Shown: positions 1 through 9,967 of the stretch, one piece after another
How positions within the stretch are numbered: position 1 is the first letter of the stretch
Layout of the letters: every line of letters begins with the position of its first letter
From: Petrolisthes cinctipes
Taxonomy: Eukaryota > Arthropoda > Malacostraca > Decapoda > Porcellanidae
NCBI GenBank assembly: GCA_033782935.1
Contig: JAWQEG010000491.1
Coordinates: 248,001-312,000 of the forward strand
Length of the DNA stretch: 64,000 nucleotides
Direction of reading: 5' to 3'
The notes under the pieces: model-generated
The model's input: the letters and a program-made list of their open reading frames with translations, nothing else
Databases searched by the model: none
Told to the model about the DNA's origin: nothing
Position numbers and translations under genes: made by a program

Positions 1-517
1 CAATTCAAGATATGCTGTCTGTGTGTAGCAGTAAATGAAGAAAGCTGTGTAACAATTTAAGATATGCTGTCTGTGTGTAGCAGTAAATGAAGAAAGCTGT
101 GTAACAATTCAAGATATGCTGTCTGTGTGTAGCAGTAAATGAAGAAAGCTGTGTAACAATTCAAGATATGCTGTCTGTGTGTAGCAGTAAATGAAGAAAG
201 CTGTGTAACAATTCAAGATATGCTGTCTGTGTGTAGCAGTAAATGAAGAAAGCTGTGTAACAATTCAAGATATGCTGTCTGTGTGTAGCAGTAAATGAAG
301 AAAGCTGTGTAACAATTCAAGATATGCTGTCTGTGTGTAGCAGTAAATGAAGAAAGCTGTGTAACAATTTAAGATATGCTGTCTGTGTGTAGCAGTAAAT
401 GAAGAAAGCTGTGTAACAATTCAAGATATGCTGTCTGTGTGTAGCAGTAAATGAAGAAAGCTGTGTAACAATTCAAGATATGCTGTCTGTGTGTAGCAGT
501 AAATGAAGAAAGCTGTG
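1..517. repeat. 52-bp satellite array, about 10 copies
   Basis: Ten head-to-tail copies of a 52-bp unit start at 1, 53, 105 and so on to 469. Copies differ at only one or two bases (caattc versus caattt). The last copy runs directly into unique sequence at about 511-517 and into the reading frame of the downstream transposase-like fragment, so the unit may be amplified from that element. The array is cut by the window edge. Confidence 0.95.
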
Positions 518-889
518 CTGATGTTAGAGCTACTAATGGTTATGAAATACTTCCTAATAATACCTGTAGTAATGGTAAAAGTAGTGGACTGGAATGTGTG
601 AATAATGAAAATGAAGAAGGGAAGGCAATGAGACACATATGTGTAATGAGCTAGAACAGAAAATTAAAAAGTTAGAAGAAGAAAAGAGACAGCTGCTCCA
701 AGTGGAAAATGATGTACTGAAAACTAAAGTGGACGGACTTGAGTCTGAGTCCAACAATAGTAATATTCATGGTATAGTAGAAGGTGTGTTGAAACCAATG
801 TTTATTTCTTCACAAATTGATGCATTAATTATTAACAAGAGGGATGTAAGGAAATGGTCTGATGAAGATATTACTTCAGCATTGACTCT
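518..889 (+). pseudogene. THAP/P-type transposase coiled-coil fragment
   Basis: The open part runs from ATG 639 to about 889. It starts with a heptad-rich coiled coil (ELEQKIKKLEEEKRQLL) followed by a block with FISSQIDALI and KWSDEDITSALTL. Those blocks recall the helical region after the THAP zinc finger in THAP9/P-element-type transposases (motif WSxEDIxxAlxL); that is family knowledge. The Cys-rich THAP finger itself is absent. A possible upstream continuation at 518-638 lies in another frame. At about 890 the sequence switches to the terminal sequence of a TTAA-type MITE found near 46 kb, so this is a truncated or internally deleted transposon and not a host gene. Confidence 0.55.
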
Positions 890-940
890 GGAGGAATCAA
901 GGCACTCCAATGTAACAAAAGTGAATTATTACCTTAAATA
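890..940. mobile_element. MITE terminus fused to the THAP fragment
   Basis: The segment from ggaggaatcaaggcactcc to the CCTTAA near 937 matches the end of the MITE at 46050-46100 nearly base for base. In the 46-kb copy the end is CCCCCTTAA; here it is decayed to ACCTTAA. It directly follows transposase-like coding sequence, which suggests that the THAP-type fragment and the MITE family belong to one transposon lineage. Confidence 0.6.
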
Positions 941-942
941 TA

Positions 943-1092
943 AGCAAAATGATTTACTGAGAAGGTGTTAAAAGAATGTGCGTGTGTGTGTGTTTTACTG
1001 AGAGGGTGTTAAAAGAATGTGTGTGTGTTTTACTGAGCAGGTGTTAAAAGAATGAATGTGTGTGTGTGTTTTACTGAGCCAGTGTTAAAAGA

Positions 1093-1127
<35 letters not shown>

Positions 1128-1387
1128 ACTGAGCAGGTGTTAAAAGAATGTGTGTGTGTGTATGTTTTACTGAGAAGGTGTTAAAAGAATGTGTGTGTGT
1201 TTTACTGAGAAGGTGTTAAAAGAATGTGTGTGTGTTTTACTTAGCAGGTGTTAAAAGAATGAATGTGTGTGTGTGTTTTACTGAGCCAGTGTTAAAAGAA
1301 TGTGTGTGTGTGTGTGTGTTTTACTGAGCAGGTGTTAAAAGAATGTGTGTGTGTGTGTGTGTGTTTTACTGAGCCAGGGTTAAAAGA

Positions 1388-1426
<39 letters not shown>

Positions 1427-1507
1427 ACTGAGCCAGGGTTAAAAGAATGTGTGTGTGTGTATGTGTGTGTGTGTGTTTTACTGAGCAGGTGTTAAAAGAA
1501 TGTGTGT
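943..1507. repeat. GT-tract minisatellite, unit about 35-55 bp
   Basis: A dozen or more units share the core tttactgagcaggtgttaaa followed by a GT tract of 4-19 repeats. Unit length varies only through the GT tract. The first unit overlaps the 3' end of the THAP-fragment ORF. No coding content. Confidence 0.95.
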
Positions 1508-1629
1508 ATTAAATTGCTTCACACACACACACGCAGAGAGTAACCAATACATACACACAGAAAAGTACAAAATATATTGTTATGAAGAGTTTCTTGAATA
1601 ACATTGACTCAATATTTAATTAAATGTGT

Positions 1630-2300
1630 AGTTGAGTCAGGAGGAATCAGAAGCCTCCATCACACACACATTCTCTCTCCCTCTCTCTCTAACACACACA
1701 CACACACACCTATATGAATGGAGTTTGTTTTGTGGCATAGTCAGGAGGAATCAGAAGCCTCCAAACACACACACATTCTCTCTCCCTCTCTCTCTAACAC
1801 ACACACACACACACCTATAAGGAGGGAGGTTGTTTCATGTCATAGTCAGGAGGAATCAGAAGCCTCCAAACACACACATTCTCTCCCTCTCTCTCTAACA
1901 CACACACACACACTCTAACACACACACACACTCTCTCTCTAACATACACACACACACATTCTCTCTCTCCCTCTCTCTCTAACACACACACACACACACA
2001 CACCTATATGGAAGGGAGTTTGTTTTGTGGCATAGTCAGGAAGAATCAGAAGCCTCCAAACACACACACATTCTCTCTCTCCTTCCCTCTCTTAACACAC
2101 ACACACACACACCTATAAGGAGGGAGGTTGTTTCATGTCATAGTCAGGAGGAATCAGAAGCCTCCAAACACACACATTCTCTCTCTCCTTCCCTCTCTTA
2201 ACACACACACACACACCTATAAGGAGGGAGGTTGTTTCATGGCATGGTAAGGAGGAATCAGAAGCCTACAAACACACACACACACATTTTCTCTCGGGAT
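1630..2300. repeat. About 105-bp minisatellite with CA and CT tracts
   Basis: Six units contain gtcaggaggaatcagaagcc (at about 1636, 1740, 1845, 2034, 2145 and 2249) separated by CA tracts, CTCTCTC tracts and a block with ataaggagggaggttg. ORFs here are repeat artefacts. The reverse complement of the core (ttctgattcctcctgac) recurs near 5469, so the core is also dispersed. Confidence 0.95.
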
Positions 2301-2570
2301 TACAAGTGTACAGTACATACCTACAGTATATTGCTACTCAATGATCACTGTTGTCACTTTTCTGGTCAACTGTACACAACTAACCTGGTATAGCTTGGGT
2401 ATTTATTTTGTGGTAACTTCAGCCAGTCAGTCAGTCAGTTCTCTTTATTGTAACCAGGTGATAAATGTGTTGAAGTGAAGTCCTGAGCCACTGGGGAGGT
2501 CCTCTCAACATACACAACTGCAAACCAACGCAAGAAAATGTTAGTTTGATTTTTGTTTTTGTGTTATAGC
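2301..2570. other. Unassigned spacer
   Basis: About 270 bp of unique-looking AT-rich sequence with a short CAGT run (cagtcagtcagtcag, about 2425-2440). I see no ORF, RNA gene or element end. Confidence 0.5.
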
Positions 2571-2573
2571 TTA

Positions 2574-2800
2574 TGCTCTCATCCCTTCCTTCCCTTCTCT
2601 CCTCACCTTCTCATCCCTTCCTTTCCTTCTCTCCTCACCCCTTTATTCCCTTCTCTCCTCACCTTCTCATCCCTTCCTTCCCTTCTCTCCTCACCTTCTC
2701 ATCCCTTCCTTCCCTTCTCTCCTCACCTTCTCATCCCTTCTTTCCCTTCTCTCCTCACCTTCTCATCCCTTCCTTCCCTTCTCTCCTCACCTTCTCATCT
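2574..2800. repeat. 32-bp polypyrimidine minisatellite
   Basis: About seven tandem copies of a 32-bp C/T-only unit (cttctcatcccttccttccc and onward). The purine/pyrimidine strand asymmetry makes triplex formation possible. The Ser/Pro/Leu ORFs across it are artefacts of the repeat. Confidence 0.95.
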
Positions 2801-2915
2801 CAGTATTACATCAACATAACTCAATAGCTCACTTAGGGTGCTATTAAAATTAAACTACTTCTTAGAGGAAAAGGCTCTTCATCATTTAAAATTTGTGTTA
2901 CTTAATAATAAAACC

Positions 2916-3112
2916 TATAGGGGGTTTGGGAGTAGGGGGACAGGCTTGGGGGTTGTGGGAATAGGGGAACAGGCACCCCTCTAAACCCCCCCCCAAGCCT
3001 GTCCCCCTACTCCCGCACCCCCCTAACCCTCCGCAAGCCTGTCCCCCTACTCCCGCACCCCCCCCCCCCAAGCCTGTTCCCCTACTCTCGCACCCCCCCC
3101 AAGGTCCATACC
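2916..3112. repeat. G-run/C-run inverted repeat
   Basis: A G-rich block (about 2920-2970, containing ggggacaggcttggggg) is followed by three C-rich blocks containing its reverse complement (caagcctgtccccctactcc). The blocks can pair as a hairpin. Runs of three or more G on the plus strand and of C downstream also allow G-quadruplex and i-motif structures. A related copy is at about 3185-3212. Confidence 0.85.
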
Positions 3113-3478
3113 AGTCATCATATTAACTCCACACATTTGTGAAGGAACAGGACTGCAACACTCTGGCCTGGGGTTAAGGGGTTCCGGGAATAGGGGAACA
3201 GGCTTGGGGCTAGGTGATAGCTGTGGTGGAAGTGTTTTTACTTATATATAATTTATAATCATTATATACCGTAGACTGTTCTGTTATAAACCAGAAAGTG
3301 TCACCAGTTGAAGTCTTTATAGTCAGACTCGAGGGGTCTGGTAGAGGAGGGGGGAGCAGGTTAGGCCCCCCCCCCACCCCATTTTTGTTAAAGTCCTCGA
3401 GCTCGGGCTATGGCCCAAGCTCGGGTAAAAATATCCCGAGAGGATGAAAAAGGAACACCAAGAGGTTGTACTCGTGTG
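3113..3478. other. Unassigned GC-mixed spacer
   Basis: No convincing ORF. It contains a polyC run at 3365-3380 and a small palindromic patch around ctcgagctcgggctatgg (about 3398-3425). Confidence 0.4.
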
Positions 3479-3484
3479 TTTATT
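3479..3484 (-). terminator. Candidate polyadenylation signal AATAAA
   Basis: On the minus strand AATAAA lies about 28 nt downstream of the stop codon of the small secreted ORF. That spacing suits a compact 3' end. Confidence 0.35.
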
Positions 3485-3511
3485 ATATCCAGTCACTCAT
3501 TATAGTATTAA

Positions 3512-3802
3512 TCACCGTGTAAGTTCGGGAAATAAATACTCAATAATTCCATAACAATGTAAATTATTGCGCCAGCCCACATGTACAACATGAATGACAT
3601 GGGGATGAGTGTGAAAATGTACCGGATGGGGATGACATATAGAACGGGTACCGGTGTCGCTACCGGAGACAGGACAGCGGGACCCGAAGAAGGGAAGGCA
3701 AGAAGAGAGGTAGGGACAAGGGTGGGGACAATCCGTGCAATCTTCATCGACGTTGTTGACAAGCCACAGCAGCAGCAACAACAACATATTCTGTCCATCC
3801 AT
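3512..3802 (-). CDS. Candidate small secreted Cys-rich protein (Kazal-like?)
   Basis: A 96-codon minus-strand ORF. Residues 1-20 look like a signal peptide: a short polar start, a run of six Leu and Trp-Leu-Val, then an acidic Val-Asp-Glu-Asp. The next about 40 residues hold seven Cys and the string CPVSGSDTGT, which resembles the Kazal-type inhibitor core (PVCGSDGxTY) but with Ser at a normally Cys position. The C-terminus is His-rich. I chose the ATG at 3802 because it directly precedes the hydrophobic run; an in-frame ATG lies 15 codons upstream. An AATAAA follows the stop. Local GC is higher than the surroundings. An overlapping minus-strand ORF with hydrophobic segments uses another frame, so this could be chance. 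The protease-inhibitor role is a guess. Confidence 0.35.
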   Translation of the reverse strand: MDGQNMLLLLLLWLVNNVDEDCTDCPHPCPYLSSCLPFFGSRCPVSGSDTGTRSICHPHPVHFHTHPHVIHVVHVGWRNNLHCYGIIEYLFPELTR

Positions 3803-3849
3803 GTTCACATATTGTCCCCCACATTCCATTGACTTACACCTGTACAAGT

Positions 3850-4420
3850 AAAGTACATGAAACTCATATTACAATACACAAGTTTTGTACAATTATATTA
3901 TTATAAAATCTCCTTCCATACACAAACAAGGGGTAAAAGTCACACCTAAGCTAACCCAAACCAATGGTCAACAGGTCTTATATATAGAGCCACTGTATTG
4001 GTTATCATTTTCATCTACCTCAAGTCATTTCTTGTTCATGGCCCAAAGGTCTTATAATTTATCAATCTATCAGTGACATGTACAGAATAATATAATAACA
4101 GCACAGCATCATCATCTTTTTACCAACACAATTTATAGAAAAGAAAATACCAGGCAGAGAAATGTGAGGGTAAAGGGAGGGTTTGATTGAATGAGGAGGG
4201 AGTATTGGAACAGAGAAAATTAGAGATTGACAGATAAATGTAATACAATACATACAATAGATAGGGTTGGTTGGAAAAGTATAATTGATCAACAAACCAT
4301 AACATTACAAGGTACTGACATAAACACTAAGTACTATTGGCCACAAAAATTGATTGAAAAAGCAAGACTATGTAACTGCAATACAACATTATTATTCAGT
4401 TTGTTGTTTTACTAATCACA
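3850..4420. other. Unassigned AT-rich spacer
   Basis: About 570 bp with only short ORFs in several frames and no recognisable domain or element end. Confidence 0.5.
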
Positions 4421-4422
4421 GG

Positions 4423-4712
4423 GTCACTTGGTAGACCATTCATTGCAATATTTCCAGAATAATGACCTCTCTTTCCATATAGCCTGTGTAAGAATTCATG
4501 TAACCAACTATAAACACACACACACACACGCACACACACTGCAGTACTTCCACAATAATGAATGACCTCTCTTTCCATATAGCCTGTGTAAGAATTCATG
4601 TAACCAAACACACACACACACACACACACTGCAGTACTTCCACAATAATGAATGACCTCTCTTTCCATATAGCCTGTGTAAGAATTCATGTAACCAACCA
4701 TACAGTAACAGT
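4423..4712. repeat. About 100-bp tandem repeat, three units
   Basis: Three units carry gacctctctttccatatagc and tgtgtaagaattcatgtaac, separated by CA tracts (starting about 4423, 4530 and 4630). A diverged single copy with the same order (cacttggtagaccattcac) occurs at about 9970-10060, so the unit is a dispersed repeat that expanded here. Confidence 0.85.
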
Positions 4713-4756
4713 AAATTCTATGTTATGTTCTCACCTCCTCATTCAGGTAGAAGTGG

Positions 4757-5053
4757 TACAGCCACAATCAAATATCCACCAACACTTTCCTTCCATCGTA
4801 GTAAATATCTTGGTAATAAAGAACAACACGTGTATGATTTTGCACCACCTCATAATAATAATAATAATAATAATAATATCCACCAACACTTTCCTTCCAT
4901 CGTAGTAAATATCTTGGTAATAAAGAACACGTTTATGATTTTGCAGCACCTCATAATAATTATTGAGTTGAAGTAATGTGCTATATTTTGATTTGAGACT
5001 GATTTATTTGCATGATGGAAGGAAGTTATCGGTGTATATTTGATTGTGGCTGT
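4757..5053. mobile_element. Foldback MITE, TACAGCC family (copy 1)
   Basis: About 44-bp terminal inverted repeats start TACAGCCACAATCAAATATC and end gatatttgattgtggctgta. The outermost TA would be the target dinucleotide and the element proper begins CAG, as in Tc1/mariner-type MITEs (inference). It has an internal AAT tract and an internal duplication of the TIR-proximal segment (4880-4925). The internal sequence is in the opposite orientation to copy 2. Confidence 0.85.
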
Positions 5054-5143
5054 ACAAGTATATATGTTGTTCCCTCAGTATATCCTCGAGGTGTACCTGG
5101 GGTCAACTTGTCACTCTGGTAGATGTGTGACTGGTGCTACTTG

Positions 5144-5420
5144 TACAGCCACAATCAAATATCCACCAACACTTCCCTTCCATCGTACAAATAAATCAGT
5201 ATCATATCAAAATATAATCATACAACACCTTATGTCAACTCAACCCCCTCAATTATTATTATGAGGTGCTGCAAAATCATACACGTGTTGTTCTTTATTA
5301 CAAAGATTATTATTATTATTATTATGAGGTGGTGCAAAATCATACACGTGTCGTTTTTTATTACCAAGATATTTACTACGATGCAAGGAAATTGTGGGTG
5401 GATATTTGATTGTGGCTGTA
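5144..5420. mobile_element. Foldback MITE, TACAGCC family (copy 2, most typical)
   Basis: TIRs start tacagccacaatcaaatat and end with the reverse complement at about 5420. The interior carries tatgtcaactcaaccccctc, an ATT microsatellite and tcatacacgtgtcgttttt. There is no ORF. Copies 3-5 share this organisation. Confidence 0.9.
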
Positions 5421-5439
5421 CAACAACATAAAGTAGTGA

Positions 5440-6035
5440 CATCTTCTACCTATAAGAATAAGAGACTTCTGATTCCTCCTGACCATGCCACCAAACATTC
5501 AAGCTCCTTCAATATAGGTGTGTGTGTTTCATGGCAATATTTGAAGGACTCGCTAACCTCTAAATTTCTTATTTCATCACAGGGTAACCTTTAATAATAA
5601 TAATAATAATAATAATGAAGTGATTGATACAAGTTATTATTCATTGTATAACCAGGGACAAGGACCTAACCTAACCTTTAATAATAATATAAATAATAAA
5701 ATAATAATAAAAATAATACTAATAAAAATAATACTAATAATAAAAATAATACTAATAATAATAATAATAATAAAAAAAAAAACTACTACTACTACTACTA
5801 ATACTACTACTACTACTACTAATACTAACCTTGATACACCTGAAATTATAAAATTATATTCTTTTAGTATCAACAAAACAACATTTATAAATAAGACAAT
5901 TAATTCTATCATGTGGTTCAGTTTGGGTCTAGAATTTCATCATCATTTCTGAATGGCACTAAATTTCATCATGACAAAAAATGTAGCATTAATAATTATT
6001 GATAAATAAATATATTCTATCATATATCAAACTTT
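5440..6035. repeat. AAT/ACT microsatellites and AT-rich spacer
   Basis: AAT tract at 5592-5617, an interrupted AAT/A-rich tract at 5680-5785 and an ACT tract at 5783-5830. Ile/Asn/Thr-rich ORFs across it are artefacts. At 5458-5500 there is a reverse copy of the core of the 1.63-2.3 kb minisatellite. Confidence 0.8.
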
Positions 6036-6040
6036 ATGTA

Positions 6041-6318
6041 CAGCCACAATCCAATATCCACCAACACTTTCCTTCCATCGTACAAATAAATCAGTATCAT
6101 ATCAAAATATAATCATACAACACCTTATGTCAACTCAACCCCCTCAATTATTATTATGAGGTGCTGCAAAATTATACACGTGTTGTTCTTTATTACCAAG
6201 ATATTTATTATCATTATTATTATGAGGTGCTGCAAAATCATACACGTGTTGTTTTTTATTACAAAGATATTTACTACGATGGAAGGAAAGTGTTGGTGGA
6301 TATTTGATTGTGACCTGC
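6041..6318. mobile_element. Foldback MITE, TACAGCC family (copy 3)
   Basis: The left TIR (tacagccacaatccaatatcc) is intact. The right TIR loses similarity after gatatttgattgtga (about 6312). The interior has two copies of the aaatcatacacgtgttgtt segment separated by an ATT tract. Confidence 0.85.
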
Positions 6319-6535
6319 AGTTGCCATCAGATGACTGGAGGCCACCTCCTACACCAACAAGATTGTTTTGCATGATATTCATTGCAGAAAAGTTAAATTT
6401 GCATACTGACAATTTATCACTGGGTTTATTTCACCCGAGCAGACGACTGAATTTCGGTCCAGTTCATATATTTCACTGATACCAGATACAACTCTAACAT
6501 GTTATATTTCACTGATACCAGATAAAACACCAGTT
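6319..6535. other. Unassigned spacer
   Basis: No gene seen. It contains a short direct repeat, tatttcactgataccagata, at about 6468 and 6507. Confidence 0.4.
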
Positions 6536-6537
6536 TT

Positions 6538-6660
6538 TTGCAGCCTCCACAAACCCACACCATCCACTACACTACATGGCAAAACACACACACACACACA
6601 CACACAAACACTTGCTGCAGCCTCCACAAACCCACACCATCCACTACACTACATGGCACA

Positions 6661-6709
<49 letters not shown>

Positions 6710-7058
6710 CTTGCTGCAGCCTCCACAAACCCACACCATTCACTACACTACATGGCAAAACACACACACACACAAACACTTGCTGCAGCCTCCACAAACC
6801 CACACCATCCACTACACTACATGGCACAACATACACACACACACACACACACAAACACTTGCTGCAGCCTCCACAAACCCACACCATTCACTACACTACA
6901 TGGTAAAACACACACACACAAACACTTGCTGCAGCCTCCACAAACCCACACCATCCACTACACTACATGGTAAAACACACACACACACAAACACTTGCTG
7001 CAGCCTCCACAAACCCACACCATCCACTACACTACATGGCACAACACACACACATGCC
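6538..7058. repeat. 70-100-bp minisatellite with CA tracts, seven copies
   Basis: Seven units contain cagcctccacaaacccacac followed by actacactacatggca and a CA tract (starting about 6540, 6618, 6718, 6787, 6866, 6936 and 7004). The ORF of 273 codons that runs through it is a repeat artefact. Confidence 0.95.
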
Positions 7059-7176
7059 AAGGAACATCAAAACAACACCCAGTACACGATACCATACACA
7101 AATACTATCATCTCTTACACCCTGTCCACCCCAAACCAATCTCCAGAAACACATCCATACTCAAATCACTCATCAC

Positions 7177-7328
7177 CTTTGGTTTCTGCAACAGCTGCGA
7201 GCCTATCCAAGATGTCCCACACTTTGAATCTTTGGCTTGGGTCAACTCTAAGTGTTCCTCTGATAAGTTTATGGAAACAGTCATATTTGCCATCATTAGA
7301 AGGTATGGCAAAGTTTCCATTTACAATT
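7177..7328 (-). pseudogene. GAK/NAK-family kinase-like exon (C-terminal kinase lobe)
   Basis: The minus-strand exon reads IVNGNFAIPSNDGKYDCF and then LIRGTLRVDPSQRFKVWDIL. This matches the end of the kinase domain of cyclin-G-associated kinase and its NAK-family relatives (family pattern: IVNG-Y-IP-D--Y--FH-LIR-ML-V-P--R). A clear acceptor (T-rich tract then TTGCAG, ending 7329) precedes it and a donor AAAG|GTGATG follows at 7176. It begins with the third base of an Arg codon, which fits the phase left by the exon at 8832-9108 exactly, giving AKLR-IVNG across the junction. This exon itself has no lesion. It is called a pseudogene because its upstream partner is decayed. Confidence 0.75.
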
Positions 7329-7437
7329 CTGCAAGAAAAAAAAAATCTACATAAATTCAGTAATGTGAAAATTAGAATGCTAGCCAAAAGTGAATGATTG
7401 TACAGTGTCAAAAGAGAGGCTAGATGTGCTGTTTTTT

Positions 7438-7860
7438 CTACACGGCACGTTGTTGTTGTTGTTGAAGTTTCTCAAGGTGTTTAGCTGAACAGCCCTGAGC
7501 TCCTGAGGAAGGTCATGGCCTGAACCGGGCTTTCCCACAGTGCCCTCAGAGAGTGTATGTTGTGTTGTTGGTGAGTGTGGTTGTTGTTGTTGTTGATGTT
7601 CTCCCGGGGCAGAATGGCCTCCTGCCCCACAGACCCCTGGTACACTCTGGTCGCAGTGAAAAAACAAATTAAATTAAATGAGGGGCTGTCCTTATATGCC
7701 TGGGCTACCGAAGCACATCCCAAGGAAATGGGACAAGAGTTTACTGGTGAGTGTGGTTGTGTGTATTAGTCTTCCATAATGTGTTTAATAAAATGAAGTG
7801 TTGTGTTGTTGGTGAGTGTGTTTGTGTGTATTACAGTCTTCAATAATGTGTTTAATAGAA
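7438..7860. repeat. GTT-rich dispersed repeat block
   Basis: Two GTT microsatellites (7449-7466, 7582-7596) flank a GC-richer block with cctgagctcctgaggaagg and ttctcccggggcagaatgg. The segment tgtgttgttggtgagtgtg recurs at 7561 and 7802. ORFs on both strands run through it. I cannot assign a transposon class. Confidence 0.45.
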
Positions 7861-8186
7861 GGGGGTATTGTGTTACATCCCGGACAGGTATCTAAACATG
7901 GCATGTTTTAGTAGTTAGTAGAACCAGGGTGTCACGGAATAGGTGAATTGCTTGCCAAAAATACAAGTAGAGTAGTAAGGACTGTACTACTAGTACTGTA
8001 TATTGTACTATATTTAAGTCTTGATACATACAATAAGAAACATGTCTTCTTCACACTCTACTTTATGTAGGAAACTAAAAGTAATTATGTAAGGTGTGTT
8101 CTCTGGTTATGAACAAGAAATGAGGATGATAGAATGAGACAAAAAGAGAAAGAGGAGGCTAAGAGACAGGTTGCTATACATAATAG

Positions 8187-8412
8187 AGAAATGATTGATT
8201 GATTGATATTAGGTGCTGCAACAGCGAGGTCATATAGCACCAGAAAAAGGTGATAGAAAGGTGTGACAGCAAGCAAGAAGGAAATAGGAAGAAAGGAGGG
8301 ACAGTTGAAGAACTAAAAGCTAGTGGCTGGGGCCGAAGGGGTGCCCAAACCCTTAAAGTATTGCCCACATCATTACAGGCAATACCCACCCTACAGGGAG
8401 TACATAATAGAG
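8187..8412 (+). repeat. LINE-tail/SINE-type repeat (copy 1)
   Basis: A segment from attgattgattgatattagg through gcaacagcgaggtcatatag to caggcaatacccaccctac. It is repeated at 18250-18450 and, inverted, at 17530-17722. Its reverse complement (tatgacctcgctgttgc then a TGAT-repeat tail) resembles the 3' tail of the full-length LINE at 35 kb (tatgaccatagctgttgcg then aaatcaatcatt). This suggests a SINE or truncated LINE using that LINE's machinery. Confidence 0.65.
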
Positions 8413-8831
8413 TAGCTTGGGAGGAATGGAGTAGAGGTTTAAACATCTAAGATGGAAGACAAAAGAAGTTAGAACAGCCAAGCTGATGACGAAAGATAAG
8501 AAGGACGTTAACTGTACAAAGCTTATTAATGATGAAAATAGTGAAATGTAAGTGTCCTTTCCCCTCTGCTATCCTATCAACACCTCCACATATCATATAA
8601 CACACTAACAGGCTGCCTCATGCCACCTCTAATTTTAACCCTAACTTCCACTTATTTTTCATATTCTCAACTCTTTTTATGATCATTATGGTAAAGAGGT
8701 GATTATAGTCTTGAAACCTTAGAGCACTAAACTGGGTTTGGTCTTAAATATAAGCAAATGCTCACAGTAAATGAAAAGGAACACAAACATTAAAATTAAT
8801 TTTCCAGTAAATACTCTGTCACATTCCCCAC

Positions 8832-9108
8832 CTAAGTTTAGCCAAATGTTCAAAGGGATGCTTGAGGTAGCAGAGGTAGTACATGATACAGCCCAGAGCC
8901 CATACATCTGTATACTTACAAGAGATGTTCAGAGTATACAGGACATGGGGTTGATAAGAGCTGTAACCTCATCTTCCAGCATGCCATGTTGATGTTGTGT
9001 TCCATCCTTGGTCAACCTTGTATGTCACACAATTTAATATGACCCAATTCAGTAATGAGCAGGTTCTCCACTTTGAGGTGTTGGTGTGTGATGGCAGGAG
9101 ACTGGAAC
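8832..9108 (-). pseudogene. GAK/NAK-family kinase-like exon (catalytic loop region), decayed
   Basis: Minus strand after an acceptor (CCTTCCAG ending at 9109). It reads HQHLKVENLLITELGHIKLC, equivalent to HRDLKVENLL...IKLCDFG of GAK-type kinases, but the catalytic Asp of HRD is replaced by His and DFG is disrupted. A stop and at least two frame changes follow, through a stretch corresponding to the activation segment. The frame then recovers as DVWALGCIMYYLCYLKHPFE (subdomain IX) and ends AKL-AG|GTGGGG, a donor at 8831. Splicing to 7328 is phase-correct. The mix of intact and broken parts indicates an unprocessed (intron-bearing) pseudogene; the alternative is assembly error in the first half. 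Confidence 0.7.
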
Positions 9109-9119
9109 CTGGAAGGACA

Positions 9120-9965
9120 ACAATTAAACTTTCAAAACACTGTACAGTACTTGTATATTAAATATGAATTGCAACAACTTTTGATGGAATGTTAAGTATA
9201 TTAAAATCCAAAGTTATTTGTAGGGATCATAATTATATAATGGAAAAGGGAACATACATTTCCTTTTAAATTTACATACTTAAGGACCCTAAAAATAATT
9301 GTGGAAGATAATGTTTCATCAAGATTTGTTGCAGTTCATATTTTGGCAACTGTACATTGTGTATATTGTAGTAAACTAACTATTAATATTACTATGTGCT
9401 GGTCTCTTCAATACTATAGGAATGGGGAGGGTATGTGTACGACAAGAAGCAAGATTTTTGAGAATAAAGGGGTTAGGTTACCTGCTAGACTGTATAGTCA
9501 AGATATTAAATCATAACTACTGGAGAAATGAAATCAGCAAGTAATGAAAAGCCAACACAGGCTGGCACGTCAGTACTATACTTTGACAACTTGTGAATTA
9601 AGCCTCAAGGGAAGTATACAGTCTATGTGTACACTCGTAATCCAAAATAAGTATCCAGGCTTGTTGCTTCGAATAGCATAGCATGATCGAATATTAAGCG
9701 AGCCCAGGCAAATATGAAACAGGATAAGCGTTGTAATTGGTTCACTAGTATGTCAAATGATTCCAAACTTCAACAAGACCTGGATACAAATTTTGGATTG
9801 CGAGTGTACAATACCTGAATATATTGTACACCTTATGGTAGTCTGGTACAGTCGGTGTCAGGAATTTGTACACACCACAGTCTAGGCTTCAAGGGTTTAC
9901 AACACACAGAAAATATAAGTCTATGTCACTGCAACAAAATATAATAATAGTTGTTTTGTTTTATA
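9120..9965. other. Unassigned AT-rich region
   Basis: About 850 bp with no domain, exon pair or repeat end that I recognise. Upstream kinase exons would be expected here or further right on the minus strand; I did not find them. Confidence 0.5.
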
Positions 9966-9967
9966 AT

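Larger units (their letters stand above)
7329..8831 (-). other. Intron of the kinase fragment, with dispersed repeats
   Basis: The interval between the two kinase exons. It contains a GTT-rich dispersed repeat (7438-7790) and a LINE-tail-type repeat (8187-8410). Confidence 0.5.

Noticed and set aside
1..517. A CRISPR array
   Set aside because: The 52-bp units are uninterrupted tandem copies with no distinct spacers, and the DNA is eukaryotic.
1632..2003. ORFs of Thr/His/Ser and Val/Cys repeats
   Set aside because: Produced by CA and CT microsatellite tracts.
2553..2827. ORFs of Ser/Pro/Leu/Phe repeats
   Set aside because: A 32-bp C/T-only minisatellite in different frames.
6576..7397. 273-codon plus-strand ORF rich in His/Thr
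   Set aside because: It runs through seven copies of a CA-tract minisatellite; the unit stays open in all frames. Only its last part overlaps the kinase exon, on the opposite strand.
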